This document shows positions 10,539 through 22,750 of a stretch of DNA of 64,000 nucleotides, piece by piece (position 1 is the stretch's first letter; every line of letters starts with the position of its first letter). This stretch comes from Typha latifolia. Its lineage: Eukaryota; Streptophyta; Magnoliopsida; Poales; Typhaceae. Position numbers and translations under genes: made by a program. The stretch covers positions 6,014,001 through 6,078,000 of the forward strand of contig CM034106.1 in NCBI GenBank assembly GCA_019914945.1. The letters are read 5' to 3'. Under the pieces are notes generated by a model. The model ran no database searches. It was not told where the DNA came from and saw nothing but the letters and a program-made list of their open reading frames with translations.

Positions 10539-12031
10539 CTCGTCTGTGAAAGAATGAAGGGAGAGCTAAGCTTGTACATCAAGCAGGCTGTCCTCTTCGG
10601 TGTGGCCACCTTCTTCCTCTTGCTGCACCTCATGATCTTCTACATAATCATTCTCGATCATCTCTTCCATGAGTATGATGGCAGTGGGCTGTTTGGTGCA
10701 TTTGTGACCCAGTACGAAATGCTCATCACAATAAAAGCATAGGCCCTTCCAACGTTGATCTTCAATTTTCGCTAGTGTGAGGCATCGACCCATCATCCGT
10801 GGCTGTCCCCTAGGTTCAGGGGCTTTCCATGGTGGGGGTGGCCAATTGGGATTTAGTTGAACCCACCCCGAACGTGCCACACCCGAGATCGGTGGTCTAG
10901 GGTTGGAGCACGGGTAGCTAGTGCTCCACGCTGGACGGTGTCGCCTTTAACTCCTATATCTTCTCTTTCATCATTTGAGCCGCTGAGAAGGCTTCCAACA
11001 AGGTAGTAGGACGAGTCGCCTTGACTTCTGCTTGGATATCATGATGAAGCCCAGAGATGAAGGTGTTGTTAAGAGTAGAGTCTGACCACCCATGAACTCG
11101 ATTGCTAATTCATTTGAACTCATCTTGGTAGGCTCTTACAGAGGTCTTTTAGGTTAGCTTCGTTAAGGTGGTTTGGAAGTCTCCATAGTCAGAGGGTCCG
11201 AAACGCACACAAAGCGTATCAGAGAACTCCTCCCAAGTAGTGAAGGCGCGCGCATGATGTGCTGCTTGAAACCACTTCACCACTACGTCTTTAAGGTGGA
11301 ATGAGGCCAGAAGCACCTTTTGGTAGTCATGTGTCCCTTGATAAGTGAAGAATTGCTCTGCTCTATAGATCCAATCCAAGCCCCCGCTGAATTTAAGAAA
11401 GTCGACTCGAACGGTTCTGGGGTGTAGCATTTGATCGCATTCGTTCTCGCATCCTTGGTGAAGCGGTTCATGTTGCCAGACCCTTGGTTGATATGGGGGC
11501 TCCTCCCACTCCTCCCACGGTTCCTCTGGGAATGGTGTCATAGGAGCCCTCGGGTGCAAAGGCGGCAAATTGATGCAGCGCCCTTGCGATTCATTACATT
11601 GCTGCCATGGTGCCACCAAGATCGGTTCTTGCTGGACCCGATCTTGTGGTACGAGACAATCCTCTAGTCTTCAATAATGATCACAAGATGGAGGTCGACG
11701 ATCTAGTTGGTTAGCAACTAGTGGTGGAGCCAAAGAAGCCGCAACCCTAGCTGGTTCTTCCTCGTTTCTAGGCGGGATACCGCCTTGATTAACTTTCCCA
11801 CGGTTGATATGCTCAAGTGTATGCCTTGGAAGATTTTGGTTCATGTCCACAGGGTTACTTTGATCTGTAACATTGTTTGTGCAACGAATGCCAAGGATCG
11901 CGAGAGATCGGGAGGGCCTTCCATTCATCCTTGCGAACCTGTGGGGATGGCGATCTTGATGGAGCCATGTGGTCCATCTCCATGCCTTGGTTACTCGTTT
12001 GCTTTGCTCCCTTTGATCTTATGGAAGACAT
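10539..12031 (-). pseudogene. Element C gag with zinc knuckle
   Basis: Gag begins at a Met at 12031 just after the primer-binding site and is spread over several frames. The retrotransposon gag domain is readable at 11619..11149 (VDFLKFSGG, YRAEQFFTYQG, LLASFHL, FTTWEEF, RFGPSDY). A CCHC-like zinc knuckle (CFYCDEHFVLGHKC) lies at about 10740. An acidic tail leads into the protease. At least two frameshifts separate these blocks. Confidence 0.8.
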
Positions 12032-12049
12032 GACGGTCCGAGGAATGTT

Positions 12050-12062
12050 GGCTCTGATACTA
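12050..12062 (-). other. Element C primer-binding site
   Basis: On the minus strand it reads TAGTATCAGAGCC, one base off the usual TGGTATCAGAGCC matching the 3' end of initiator tRNA-Met. It lies two bases from the LTR end. Confidence 0.8.
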
Positions 12063-12064
12063 GT

Positions 12065-12316
12065 TGTTACGAACTGACTTGATCCGATGCGTCACGGTTT
12101 TGGACCAGTTTGAGGTCGTGACTTTCGAAGGGAATTGCAAAGGATCTAACCATTCGATCTTGCTGAATTTTGGATATGTTGTCACCCTTAAAGAAAGCTT
12201 TCAATGAATCCAAGATTGCAGCGTTTGGATGGCTAGATCTTGAGATATCGGCCAAAAAGTGACCGAAGGTTGGACAAACCTTAACTTGTTAGCCTTTCAA
12301 TGGCTAGATATGTGCT
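12065..12316 (-). mobile_element. Element C 5' LTR, inner part
   Basis: On the plus strand this piece begins TGTTACGAAC, so the LTR ends GTTCGTAACA on its own strand next to the primer-binding site. It is cut at 12316 by element A1 and resumes at 32842. Confidence 0.75.
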
Positions 12317-12995
12317 TGATAGGTTACGAAACAATTTCCTTAAGATCTGAATTTATTGTAGAAAGTAGTCTATGCAATCAAGGGAAAATATTCACAAAAT
12401 ATTCTCCTATAGTCAGAAAATTACGAAACTAAGTGGAATCGATCCAAAACTCCCTGATCTATGTTTTCTGTATTTATGCCCTTCACAGATTCAAAGTTCA
12501 ACTGAGACATACGTACGATTTAGTGCGGATGATGGTGGTGGTGACGGGTGGAGTGGAAGTTAGGCTTATGGATGATAATAACGATGAGAGTGGATGGGTG
12601 GTGTTGTTTAAGGGATAAAGACGAAGGGGAAGGACTCGACAGACAAGGGAGATTAGAAGTTAGGAGAGACCTTGCCAACGATAGAGTTAGAAGGATGGTG
12701 AAGAGGGAGGAGGGAGATTAGGGTAGATAAAAGATAGAGAGGCAAGAAACTAATATTCCAATCGCATAATAAATTTGGCTGCCATTCACATATTTATAGA
12801 TGCTAACCAACAAGTTCTAATAACAATAAGTAACCCTAATTCTAGAGGATTCCCACCGATCACGTTCAAACGGGCCCAATCACGTTCTTTATATGTGCGA
12901 ACGCGATGCAAGCGTTCAAACGCGCATTACGTGTTCTCTATATTTGTGAACCTGATGCAGACGTTTGCAAGGGCGTTTAAACGCGACCCCTCTTG

Positions 12996-15645
12996 TGTAA
13001 TAACCAAAAAAAATATAATAATAATGTATAAATTGAAAAAAAGAGACAAAAAGAAAGAAATAAAAAATAAAAATATATTGGTGTTGCATGGCACGAGCTT
13101 GTGCCATGCAACGTGGGCGCATGTTGGAGGCGCTACGTGCGCCCACAACCGCTAGCCGGGCCAGCTAGCTGCAGCGGGCCCCGCCACCGCCACAGCCGCC
13201 GCCCTTCCCCCTCCTCCACCGCCTTCCCTCTCTCTCTTTCTCTCTCACATATTCTCTCTCTCCCTCTCCCTCTCCCCTCTCTCTCTCTCTCTCTCTCACA
13301 CATATTTTCTTGTCGACGCCGGCCTACCGCCGCTGTCACTGCCGTCGCCGTCGCAACACCACCCTCACTACCTCTGTCTTTCTCTCCTCGCCGATGACTT
13401 CTCACTGTCGCCGTCGTCACCGCCGCACGCCTCACCACTATCTCTCTATTTAGTGCTCTCTCTCTCTCTCTAACTCTCTCGTTCTCTCTCTCTCAATCAC
13501 CTCTCTATCTTGAGCTCTCTCCCTTCTCTTATCAACGCCAGCTGCCACTGTCGCTGTCGCCGCCACCGCCGCAGCCTAGGTGAGCCTCCCTTCCTTCTCC
13601 TTCTGTTCTTCTTCTTCTTTCTTCTTTCTTTCTTTCTCTTCTTCTTCCTCTCTCCTTCTTTTCCATTCTTGGCCCTCCTCCTCCTCTTACTGTGTAGCAG
13701 ACGGTGTTGGAAGAGGACTATTATTATTTTTTATATATAATTACTTCCTAATGATAAGTAACATAGTCTATTTAGGTAATTAATTATTTTAATAATTTAT
13801 ACTCACTAATATAATTTTACTAAGCATTTTAGTATAATAATTTATTAATTACAATTATAAATATTGCCTATAAATTTATTTAGAGTTTTAGTTATTATTT
13901 ATTAGTGAATATATGCAGTCTTATATTTATATTTAACTTATATTATATATGTCTATTTTTAGTATATTAGTATTGTCTAATAGTTTGTATAAAATGGAAT
14001 ACTAGAATTGCAGATTATTTTTGTATAATAGGATAATGATTATTTTACGTATAATCTAGGATTAGTTAAATAAGAGTAAGTATTACAAAATAAATAGTAA
14101 TAATATTATTTTATAATTATATTTTTATTAAATCATATATATAGTCGTCTTGGTTATTTATAAAAAGGAGATAAATTACTATATACTTATTTTCCATAAT
14201 TATGAAATTAGGATTTTATTGAATAAATATAAATAGCATATTAATATTGACACAATTAAATTTATCCTATAAATCTAATCAATATTAAACCTAATAAAAT
14301 ATCATATTTTACTCGAACGAATTATAATCAGATAAACAACTAACTTTATGTTAAACATTTTCAAACTCTAAACCCCCTTATTCGAGATCCCGAGGATCTC
14401 ACCAGCATCGAGTGGCGGTTGATTGATGGACCCGAGGGATACGTGTGTTGAGTCTTCTAATAAGATGTGAGTAGTCTTATCCCCTAGACGCCTTTCTCAA
14501 ATTAGGTTATATTATATATTATGTACATGCATGTTTTGACCTCCAGCATGATTATATGATTTTATCTAGAGATGATTACAGTCAAGCATATTTTATCATA
14601 CATTTGATTATGTAGATCTAGAATATAAGTACATTGGTGATATATATTGAGATGATTGGAGATGATTCTACTATTGTGATTGTATACCGAGTTGATCTGT
14701 AACATGAGTGTGCATGTAATAGATTAGCATGAGTATGCATGTGTTGACGATACAGTTGGAGACTACATTACATCATTATCTCTTGATTCCTATTCCACCT
14801 AAATTCTTGTTATGCATTGACTTATTATCGTACTAGATATATGCATATGATCTATCAGTTTAGAAGGAAAATATGAAATGTGATTGATAGGATAGTTGAT
14901 AGAAAGCATGAGGATACCCGAGTGGGCGCAAGGGTTAGGGCGTGCCTAGAGATAATTGATCGCTCGACATAGTCGTGATCTTGCTGGCCTAACATCCGAG
15001 GTCGTTAGTCTTTGTGCATAGCAGACATTCGGACACATGCCGTTCGCCAAGGCATATGTGGCGAGTTATCCTCACGAGGTTTCTATCAACTATGTGGGTG
15101 CCCGGTCTAGATGGATGTTGATACCCTAGCAGGTGGCGGGGTATGATTATATTTGATATACTCTTGCGGGTGGCGGAGTATGCTCTGAGCCTTCGGACAT
15201 GATGTTGAGATTGGGTATCGGGTGTTGACTTTGCATAGCGGTTGAGTATGATGCTATTATACCGAGATGTCAGTGATGATTGTGATGTTGAGAAATGCAT
15301 ATAATTTTATTATCATTTGGTTACCTGATTATCGAGTGATCAATATGCATCATATATAGTTGCATTTGATATCATAGCATGGTCATGGTCGACATGCATC
15401 ATGTGTCATATTTGAGAGAGAGTTATGATGATGTTAACAGGTTTATTTGGTTAATAGTATGATTTAATTGGTGATGGATTATGTGATCATGGATATGTTA
15501 GCATGTAGTATTTGATGATGTCATAATTGTATGTGTACAGGAGAGTCTCTGTGCGTGACGGGTCCCGCCCATCCTGTCGCGTGCGCCGCGCGTGCCGTGT
15601 GGGCTCCTGGGCGTGCACGTGCCCGTGCCGGGCGGGGGTGTTACA
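12996..15645 (+). mobile_element. B-family solo LTR B3
   Basis: The 2650-bp segment starts TGTAATAACC, ends GGGTGTTACA and is flanked by perfect tcttg duplications. In order it contains a 12-bp-stem hairpin, CT-rich microsatellites and a TTC-rich tract (about 13200-13690), a long AT-rich stretch, and a GC-rich 3' end after GTGTACAGGAGAGT. Short open frames in it are composition effects. No internal domain adjoins it. Confidence 0.92.
13083..13112. repeat. Perfect hairpin near the start of LTR B3
   Basis: GTTGCATGGCAC and GTGCCATGCAAC form a perfect 12-bp stem around a 6-base loop. Hairpins at the matching place, with different stem sequences, are seen in B2, B4 and B5. Confidence 0.85.
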
Positions 15646-15734
15646 TCTTGTGTTCAAAAGCAACCTATAGAAATTTTATTTTACTGAAAATAAACAGCGA
15701 ATGCAATAAGGAAAGATCCTAACTAAATGTATCA

Positions 15735-15752
15735 GCCCACCACACCTTCCCC
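15735..15752 (-). other. Element A1 polypurine tract
   Basis: On the minus strand GGGGAAGGTGTGGTGGGC directly precedes the 3' LTR start TGATACATT. This is the place and composition expected for the plus-strand primer. Confidence 0.65.
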
Positions 15753-15761
15753 ACTTTGCCC

Positions 15762-16826
15762 TCAAGGTGTGAAGTTGGAAAAACCCTCCAAGATATCAGT
15801 CTCCAACTCCCATGTACTCTCATCGGATGGCTTGCCAAGCCACTCGACTAGAATCTCCATCTCTAATCTAGTACCATGTTATCGTCGGCGCCTAGCAAGT
15901 ACAAGAACTGGCTCTACGATCTCTATCTCCTCCAATGGCTCCGATAGAGCTGATCCAACGACCTCATGATCTCCAATCCACTCCCTCAACAATGAAACAT
16001 GGAAGACATGATGCACCCTCGACCCCTCCGGCAGCTCCAAACGATATACAACCAGACCAATACGCTCTAACACCCAAAATGGACCAAAGTAGAGATGTGC
16101 TAACTTTTGGTTACGCATCGAACGCAGAGTCACCTGTCGATACGGTTGTACCCTCACAAACACCTTGCCGATGTTGAACTCCTGCTCCCGATGGCTACGA
16201 TCATAAACTTGCTTCATGCGGTTTTGAACAAGTTTAAGATGGGCACGCAACCTCCTTAATGTGGCGTCACCATCCATCAAAGCTAAGTCCACCTCCGTCC
16301 GATCTGTAGATACCGTTGGATCATAAGCGCGTAATGTCGGAGCCGTGCGACCATACACCATTTTGAATGGAATCATGCCAATACTATGGTAGGCGGTGTT
16401 GTAAGACCACTCCACCCACGGTAAGAACTCCAACCATCATCTCAGCATCTCAAACAAAGCACCTCAAGTACTGCTCGATGCCTCGATTGACCACTTCGGT
16501 TTGGCCGTCCGTCAGTGGGTGGTAGGCCGAACTGAAGTTCAATTGAGTCCCCTACAATATGAAAAACTCCGTCCAAAAGTTGGTCATAAATACATGATCA
16601 CGATCCAAGACAATCATGCATGGAATGCCATGTAACCGAGCAACATTTCTAATAAAAAATTTAGCCACTGACTTGGCTAAAAATTGATGTGACGATGCCG
16701 AAAAGTGAGCATACTTGCTCAATTTGTCAATCACCACAAAAATAATGGAATAACCCCGTACCAGCAGAAGACCCTCTATGAAATCCCTAGAAATGTCTTC
16801 CCAAACACGGTCCAGTATAGGTAAAG
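15762..16826 (-). pseudogene. Element A1 integrase core and chromodomain
   Basis: This is the C-terminal part of pol. The integrase catalytic residues are all readable: Asp in DFIEG (about 16780), Asp in VLDRD (about 16605) and Glu in DGQTEVVNR (about 16490). WVEWSYNTAYHSIG and HVFHVSLLREW follow. The last 40 or so codons form a chromodomain block, EILVEWLGKPSDESTWE, ending at a TGA at 15762. A chromodomain marks the chromoviruses, whose integrases can be guided to methylated histones. At least two stops or shifts break the frame. The N-terminal end is the insertion point of B4, and about 20 codons are missing there. Confidence 0.88.
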
Positions 16827-17430
16827 GCACGTGCTGCGCACGCGACAGGTCGGGCAGGGCCTGTCATGCACAGATACTCTCCTGTGCATATATAATCATG
16901 ACATCATCAAATAAAACCTGTTAACCTATCCATGATCACATAATCCATCATTACATCATACTATCAACCAAATAAACTTGTTAACATATGAATATCCAAG
17001 TCCATAATAATATACACTAGACCACTACATAATCTGACAGGGCCCACACAGGCCACAATAAACCATCAAGATACAACTAAACAATTGATACACGAGTGCT
17101 CTATAATCTGACATGTACTATACAAATTCTCATGAATGAGCATATTATATCCTCAATCGAAAATATATAACACATGATGAAATTACAATATAGCATCACC
17201 AAATATAACACCATATCATGTATAATAATTATGATCCAATGATACTAGTCACATCAATGATGATACATGATGCATGCCAACCACTAGATAATTGTATATG
17301 TAAGAGCCAGATATAATCCACATATCTTTCACTATCACAATCATCTGTCTCAACTCTGAATATTATCCACTATGCTGGACTACGGTACCCGGCCCCAAAC
17401 TCGATACACATCATGTCACAAGCTTAGAGC

Positions 17431-17660
17431 ATACCCTGTCATACGCTAAAAGTATCTTTGAAGATAAATCATACCCTGCCATACGCTAAGGGTATCTCTG
17501 AAGATAAATCATACCCTGTCATACGCTAAGGGTATCTCAGAAAAAAGTAATCATATCCTGCCATACGCTAAGGGTATATCAATGATAGTTGTACCCTGTC
17601 ATATGCTAAGAGTACAACCATTAGCCATCACCATACTTTGCCATACGCTAAGAGTATGTC
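17431..17660. repeat. Six-unit minisatellite in B4, about 40 bp per unit
   Basis: Units begin at about 17431, 17471, 17511, 17553, 17592 and 17633. Each carries ATACCCTGnCATACGCTAAG and then GGTAT, so each can fold on itself through ATACCC and GGGTAT. The other B LTRs have only about two units at the matching place (for example 42603-42665 and 15120-15182). Confidence 0.85.
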
Positions 17661-19190
17661 CAGTACCAGTCCGGACCAGATACCGTTCCAGCCATCATAT
17701 CATATCACATCACATCACATACACATGTACTTTTATAATTTCCTATACATGATAAATCATATGCATATATCCAGTACGACAACGGATCATGCAACTCAGG
17801 AATTTAGGTGGTAAAGAAGCCGAGAGAAAAATGATGCAATGCCGATTCTAACCATGTATACTTTTGCTAGTCTATCACATGCATACTCATGATAGAGATC
17901 ATCCCGACATAAAAACCATAACAGTATAATCATCTCTATATATCACCAATGTACTCATATCTCAGATCAGCCTAATCAAATGTATGGTAAAATATGCTTG
18001 ACTGAAATCATCTCTAGATAAAATCATATAATCATGCTGGAGGCCAAAACATGCGTGTACATAAAATATAATATATCCTAATTTGAGAAAGGTGTCTAGG
18101 GGATAAGACTACTCACCACCACTACAAATACCAAACAACTACTCGTTCACGTTGCTACGACAATGATCAAGCCTCGATAGCTAAGTCCACGGGATCTTGA
18201 AAAGGTGGGGGGGAGGGGGGGGGGGGTCGGAATCTGAAATTATTTAAGTAGTATGATGTTAGCCGTTTATCTGATTAAAATCCGTTCATATAATATATGA
18301 TGATTTAGAAGGTTTTAGAATTTCTACTCATCTTTATAACTAGTTAGATTTTTAATTACAGATAAAAATAAAAATAAAGATATAGATGAAAACCTAACTA
18401 TAATTATATCTTGATTAATTAGAGATTACTTTATAAAATAATAAATAAATACATAAGCCTAGTATTTTATTTGTTACAAAAATAATAATGTATAAGACAA
18501 TAATAGAATTATTTAAAATGTATATCATAAGAATATTAGAATATAAATTTAATAATTATAATTTATAAATCTATCTATTAATCTAATATACATATAAGTA
18601 AATAAATAAATAAATAAGTATAAGTATTACTTATATTCATGTGTAATAATTTATAACCTAATTAATCATTAATTAATTATAATTAACAATAATCATATTG
18701 ATGAATATATATTATTATTAAAATAAATAATGTCTAAATTTCTTTGTATTAATTAAAACAGAAATACCTAAACAAATAAATAAAAAAATAACAAAATAAC
18801 GATTACTAGTACTAGTGCTGGGCTTGGTCCACCACTAGCCTGCTATAGTACTGGGCCGAGCCCAGCACTATTTTCGAAAGACAAGAAGAGAAGAACCAGT
18901 TGAGGAAGAAGAAGAAGAAAGGAAGAAGAAAGAAGGAAGAAGATGAAGAGAAGAGAAGAGAAGAAGAGAAGAAAGAGAGGAGGGGAGGGTACTACGGAAC
19001 TGGGTGGGCAGGGAGGGCACCGGCCGCTGCTGGCCAGCCAGTGGCCTGCCTCTCGCCGGCGGCTCGGTTCTGACAGGCCCGAGCTCGGGTGTGAGTGAGA
19101 GAGGGAGAGAGAGAGAGAGAGGGGGAGAGAGAGGAGCTCACCGAAGCTCGCGGAGGTGGCGGCGTTGGCGGTGGCGATAGGCCGGCCTCG

Positions 19191-19199
<9 letters not shown>

Positions 19200-19248
<49 letters not shown>

Positions 19249-19315
19249 CGAGAGAGAGAGAGAGAGAGAGAGAGGGACCGAGAGAGAGAGAGAGAGAGCG
19301 AGAGAAAGAGAGATG
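19200..19315. repeat. (GA)n microsatellite tracts
   Basis: Long GA runs are broken by GACCGA. Similar CT/GA tracts occur at the matching place in every B LTR (for example 41080-41130, 47245-47280 and 29340-29400). They produce overlapping Arg/Glu or Ser/Leu open frames with no coding meaning. Confidence 0.9.
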
Positions 19316-19513
19316 TAGAGGGAGAAAGAGAGGCGGTAGGGGTTGGCGGCGCTGGGGCCCCCCGCGACCGGCTGGCCGTAATCGGTTGGCTACGGCGAAG
19401 CGAGGGGAGCGTGGCACGCTCCACTCCTGCCACTGCATGGCACGAGGACGGTTACACTGTGGCTGGCCATGTCGTGCTATGTAACTTTTTTTTTTTTGGA
19501 TTGAGTTGTTACA

Positions 19514-20833
19514 AAAACTCCTCACATTTCGCCTCAATCCAGGCTGCGTGCAACTCTAAGATATCCTCCTATAAGTCCTCAAGACACCCTCATGACTAGC
19601 CTCTGGTGTTTGGTGGAAGTACTCTAACAATTTCTGCCGTAATCCATCATTGGCGGGCACCCGAATGCATCCGCGGTCCAGCAGCACACCGCCTCGATTC
19701 TCCAACTCTAGATGGCGCTCCAGATCATCCAACACCTCCTGTAACAATCTCAAAATATCTGGGTATGATGTACATGCATACCTCAGCTCATCAAGGAAGG
19801 GAAAGGTAGGGGAAGAATATGCTGCGAGCTCGGCAGTATCAGGTTGGCACGAAAGTGCATCGGCCGCTCTATTTTTCGTTCCCTTCTTTTATTGGATTTC
19901 ATAATCATACCCCAGCAATTTTGTGACCCATCTCTGCTGTGCCGGAGTGTGTATACGCTGTCCCATAAAGTATGGAAGGCTCCATTGATCAGTTCGGATG
20001 ATAAATCGCTTACCGATCAAATAAGGCATCCACTTTGTCACCGCATGCAGAATTGCCAACTTCTCTCTCTAGTAAGTCGATAATTGCTGAGATTTTTGTG
20101 ATAAAGCCTTACTAAGAAAGGTTATGGGACGTCCTCCCTGCATTAGTACAGCTCCTATGCAAAGATCCGACGCATCACATTCCACAATGGACTCTTTGGT
20201 GAAGTTTGGTAGTGCTAGAACGGGTGCCGTTGTCATTGCTGTTTTCAGTTTTTCAAAGGCTGTAGTGGCTACATCCGTCCATCTAAAAGAGTTCTTCTTC
20301 AACAAAGAAGTGAGAGGAGAAGTGATCTTGTCATACCCGGCGATGAAATGGCGATAATATCCGGTCAGCTCTAAAAATCCTCTTAATCCGGTGGTGGTAG
20401 TAAGAATAGGCCAAGCGGTCATGCATGCAACCTTTTGAGGATCCGCCGATACACCTTCCGCTGAGATGCTGTGGCCAAAATACTCTACTTGTGGTACTCC
20501 CCATAAGCACTTAGAATTTTTGATCTGCAACTGGTTTTCTTCAACAAATTCAGCACATCCTCCAAATGCCGACAATGCTCTATACACCAAAATGTTGTCA
20601 AAGAACACCAAAACATACCTTCATAACAGAGGCCAAAATATATCATTCATGAGGCCTTGAAAGGTAGTTGGAGCATTGGTAAGACCAAAAGGCATCACTC
20701 GGAACTCGTAATGCCCATTCGATGTTCGAAATACAGTTTTATGCACATCCGCCGAGTGAACTCTAATTTGACGATACCCAGCCCTTAAGTCAAGCTTGCT
20801 GAATATGGTCGCCCCTACAAGCTCGTCTAATTT
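19514..20833 (-). pseudogene. Element A1 reverse transcriptase, RNase H and integrase N-terminus
   Basis: Reading down from 20833: [38 protein letters not shown], a catalytic box that reads FFDNIL and not FFDDIL (about 20605), [34 protein letters not shown] and ECDAS. RNase H follows (REKLAILHAVTKW, RTDQWSLPYF, NRAADALSCQPD). Then comes the integrase zinc-binding start (YFHQT, SHEGVLRTYRRI). It begins where B5 was inserted and ends where B4 was inserted. Stops occur between blocks. The FFDN change would be expected to abolish polymerase activity. Confidence 0.88.
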
Positions 20834-22750
20834 GACGTGCACGCCCATACACCCACACGACACATGCGGCGGACGCGATAGGACGGGCGGGGCCTGTCAC
20901 GCACGAATACTCTCCTATGCACATATAATCATGACATCATCAAATACTACCTGCTAACGTATCCATGCTCACATAATCCAACACCAAATAAATCATATTA
21001 TCAACCAAATAAATCTGTTAACATATGAATATCCAAGTCCACAATAATATAAATTAGACCACTACCTAATCTGGTAGGACCCACACAGGCCACGACAAAC
21101 CATCAAGATACAACTAAATAATTGATACATGAGTGCACTATAATCTAACATTTACTATACAAATCATCGTCTGATGCAATAAAGTACAAATATAACAAAC
21201 AACAATACAACTCAATATCTGGTTAAACTATCTTCTATACCACTTCACGTCTATAGCTCACTTCATATTTGCTCTAAAATATCTCATCAGGATATCTCAA
21301 GTCGGTATCACGTATCATAATATGTGCGGGTTAGAAAAGAAATAAAGAGAGTCATGAGTAAAAGGCTTAGTGAATAGACCTTACCCCGAATCAGTGATGC
21401 CAAACATAGAGTAAATCATGTACTGGATAATATGAATCAGAAAGAGCATAATGTCATGAATGAATATATGAATGTATCCTCAATAATATATAAATAAAAA
21501 GTAGATAACATGTCATAACTGATAAAAGTATATAATCCTCAACAATGAGTAAACAGATCTCCATGTCATACTATCATTACAACTCTCTCTCAAATATGAC
21601 ACATGATGCATGACAACCATGACCATACTATCATATCAAATGCAACCATATATAATATATATTGATCACTCAATAATCAGGTAATCAGATGAGAATAAGA
21701 TCATATGTAGTTCTCAATATCTCAATCATCAATATCATCTCAGAGCATACTCTGCCAAACGAAAGGAGTATCTTAAATATAATCATACCCTACTATTAGC
21801 TAAGGGTATCAACATCTGTCCAGACCGAGCACCCTTCTAGCTAATAGAAATCTCGTGAGGATAACTCACCAAATAAGCCCTAGCGAATGGTATGTGTCCG
21901 AATGTTTGCTGCGCAAATAGACTAATGACCTCGGACGTAAGGCCAACAGGATCGCGACTATGTCGAGCGATCAATCATCTACCAAGCACGTCCTAACCCT
22001 CTACCCACTCGGGTATCCTCACGCTTTCTATCAACTATCCTATCAATCACATTTCATACTTTTCTTCTAAATAACAAATCATATGCATATATCAAGTACA
22101 ATAACAAGTCAATGCATAGTAGGAATTTAGGTAGAATAGGAATCAAAAGAAAAACAATGCAATGTAGTTTTCGATCAAGTAGTCAACACATGCATACTCA
22201 TGCTAATCTATTATATGCATACTTATGCTACAGATCAAATGGACATAACATTATAACAGTATAATCATCTCTATTTATCATCATCATACTCATATCCAAG
22301 ATTAGCCTAATTATATGCATGATAAAAATATGCTCGACTGTAATCATCTCTAGATAAAGTCATATAATCATGCTGGAGGCCAAACCATGCATGTACATAA
22401 TATATAATATAACCTAATTTGAGAAAGGCGTCTAGAGAATAAGACTACTCACACTGATTAGAAGACGCAAACCACGTATATTCGCCAATCAACCGAGTGA
22501 CCCTCATCGTTAGCAAGGTCCACGGGGTCTCAAATAAGAGGGTTCAAGATACTGATCAGAAGACGCAAACCACGTATCCCTTACATCCACTAATCAACCG
22601 AGTGACACTCGACGTTAGCTAGGTCTATAGGGTCTCAAATAAGAGGGTTCGGGATCTGAAAATATTTAAGTAGCATTAAGTTAGTCGTTTATCTAATTAG
22701 AATTAATTCAAGTAAAATATAAAAGTTTATTAGATTTAGAATCACTTCTT

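Larger units (their letters stand above)
12317..15734 (-). mobile_element. Element A1 3' LTR, split by solo LTR B3
   Basis: About 765 bp of LTR remain once B3 (12996..15645) and its extra target copy are removed. The two halves then line up with the 5' LTR at 32000..32841, including the shared ending AACTAAATGTATCA on the plus strand. Several GTTCGAACG/GTTCAAACG motifs lie near the break. Confidence 0.85.
16827..19513 (-). mobile_element. B-family solo LTR B4, 3' end truncated
   Basis: On the minus strand it starts TGTAACAACTC at 19513 and follows the B3 order: hairpin, microsatellites, AT-rich middle, GC-rich end. The final bases are lost: the sequence stops within the GC-rich end and joins A1 integrase codons at about 16827. 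A 40-bp minisatellite has grown to six units (17431..17660). It separates the A1 integrase zinc-binding part from its core. Confidence 0.88.

Noticed and set aside
12050..12062. Possible tRNA-Met genes at the TGGTATCAGAGCC motifs (also 23594, 31986, 43694)
   Set aside because: Only the 12-13 bases of a primer-binding site are present, each next to an LTR end. No tRNA body is visible.
17431..17660. CRISPR-like array of regularly spaced repeats
   Set aside because: The whole 40-bp unit repeats, with no unique spacers, and it lies in a plant LTR. It is a minisatellite.
18843..19599. Several overlapping open frames of 130-196 codons on both strands
   Set aside because: They are made by GA/CT microsatellites in LTR B4 (Ser-Leu or Arg-Glu repeats). 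The matching frames in other B LTRs differ in length and phase.
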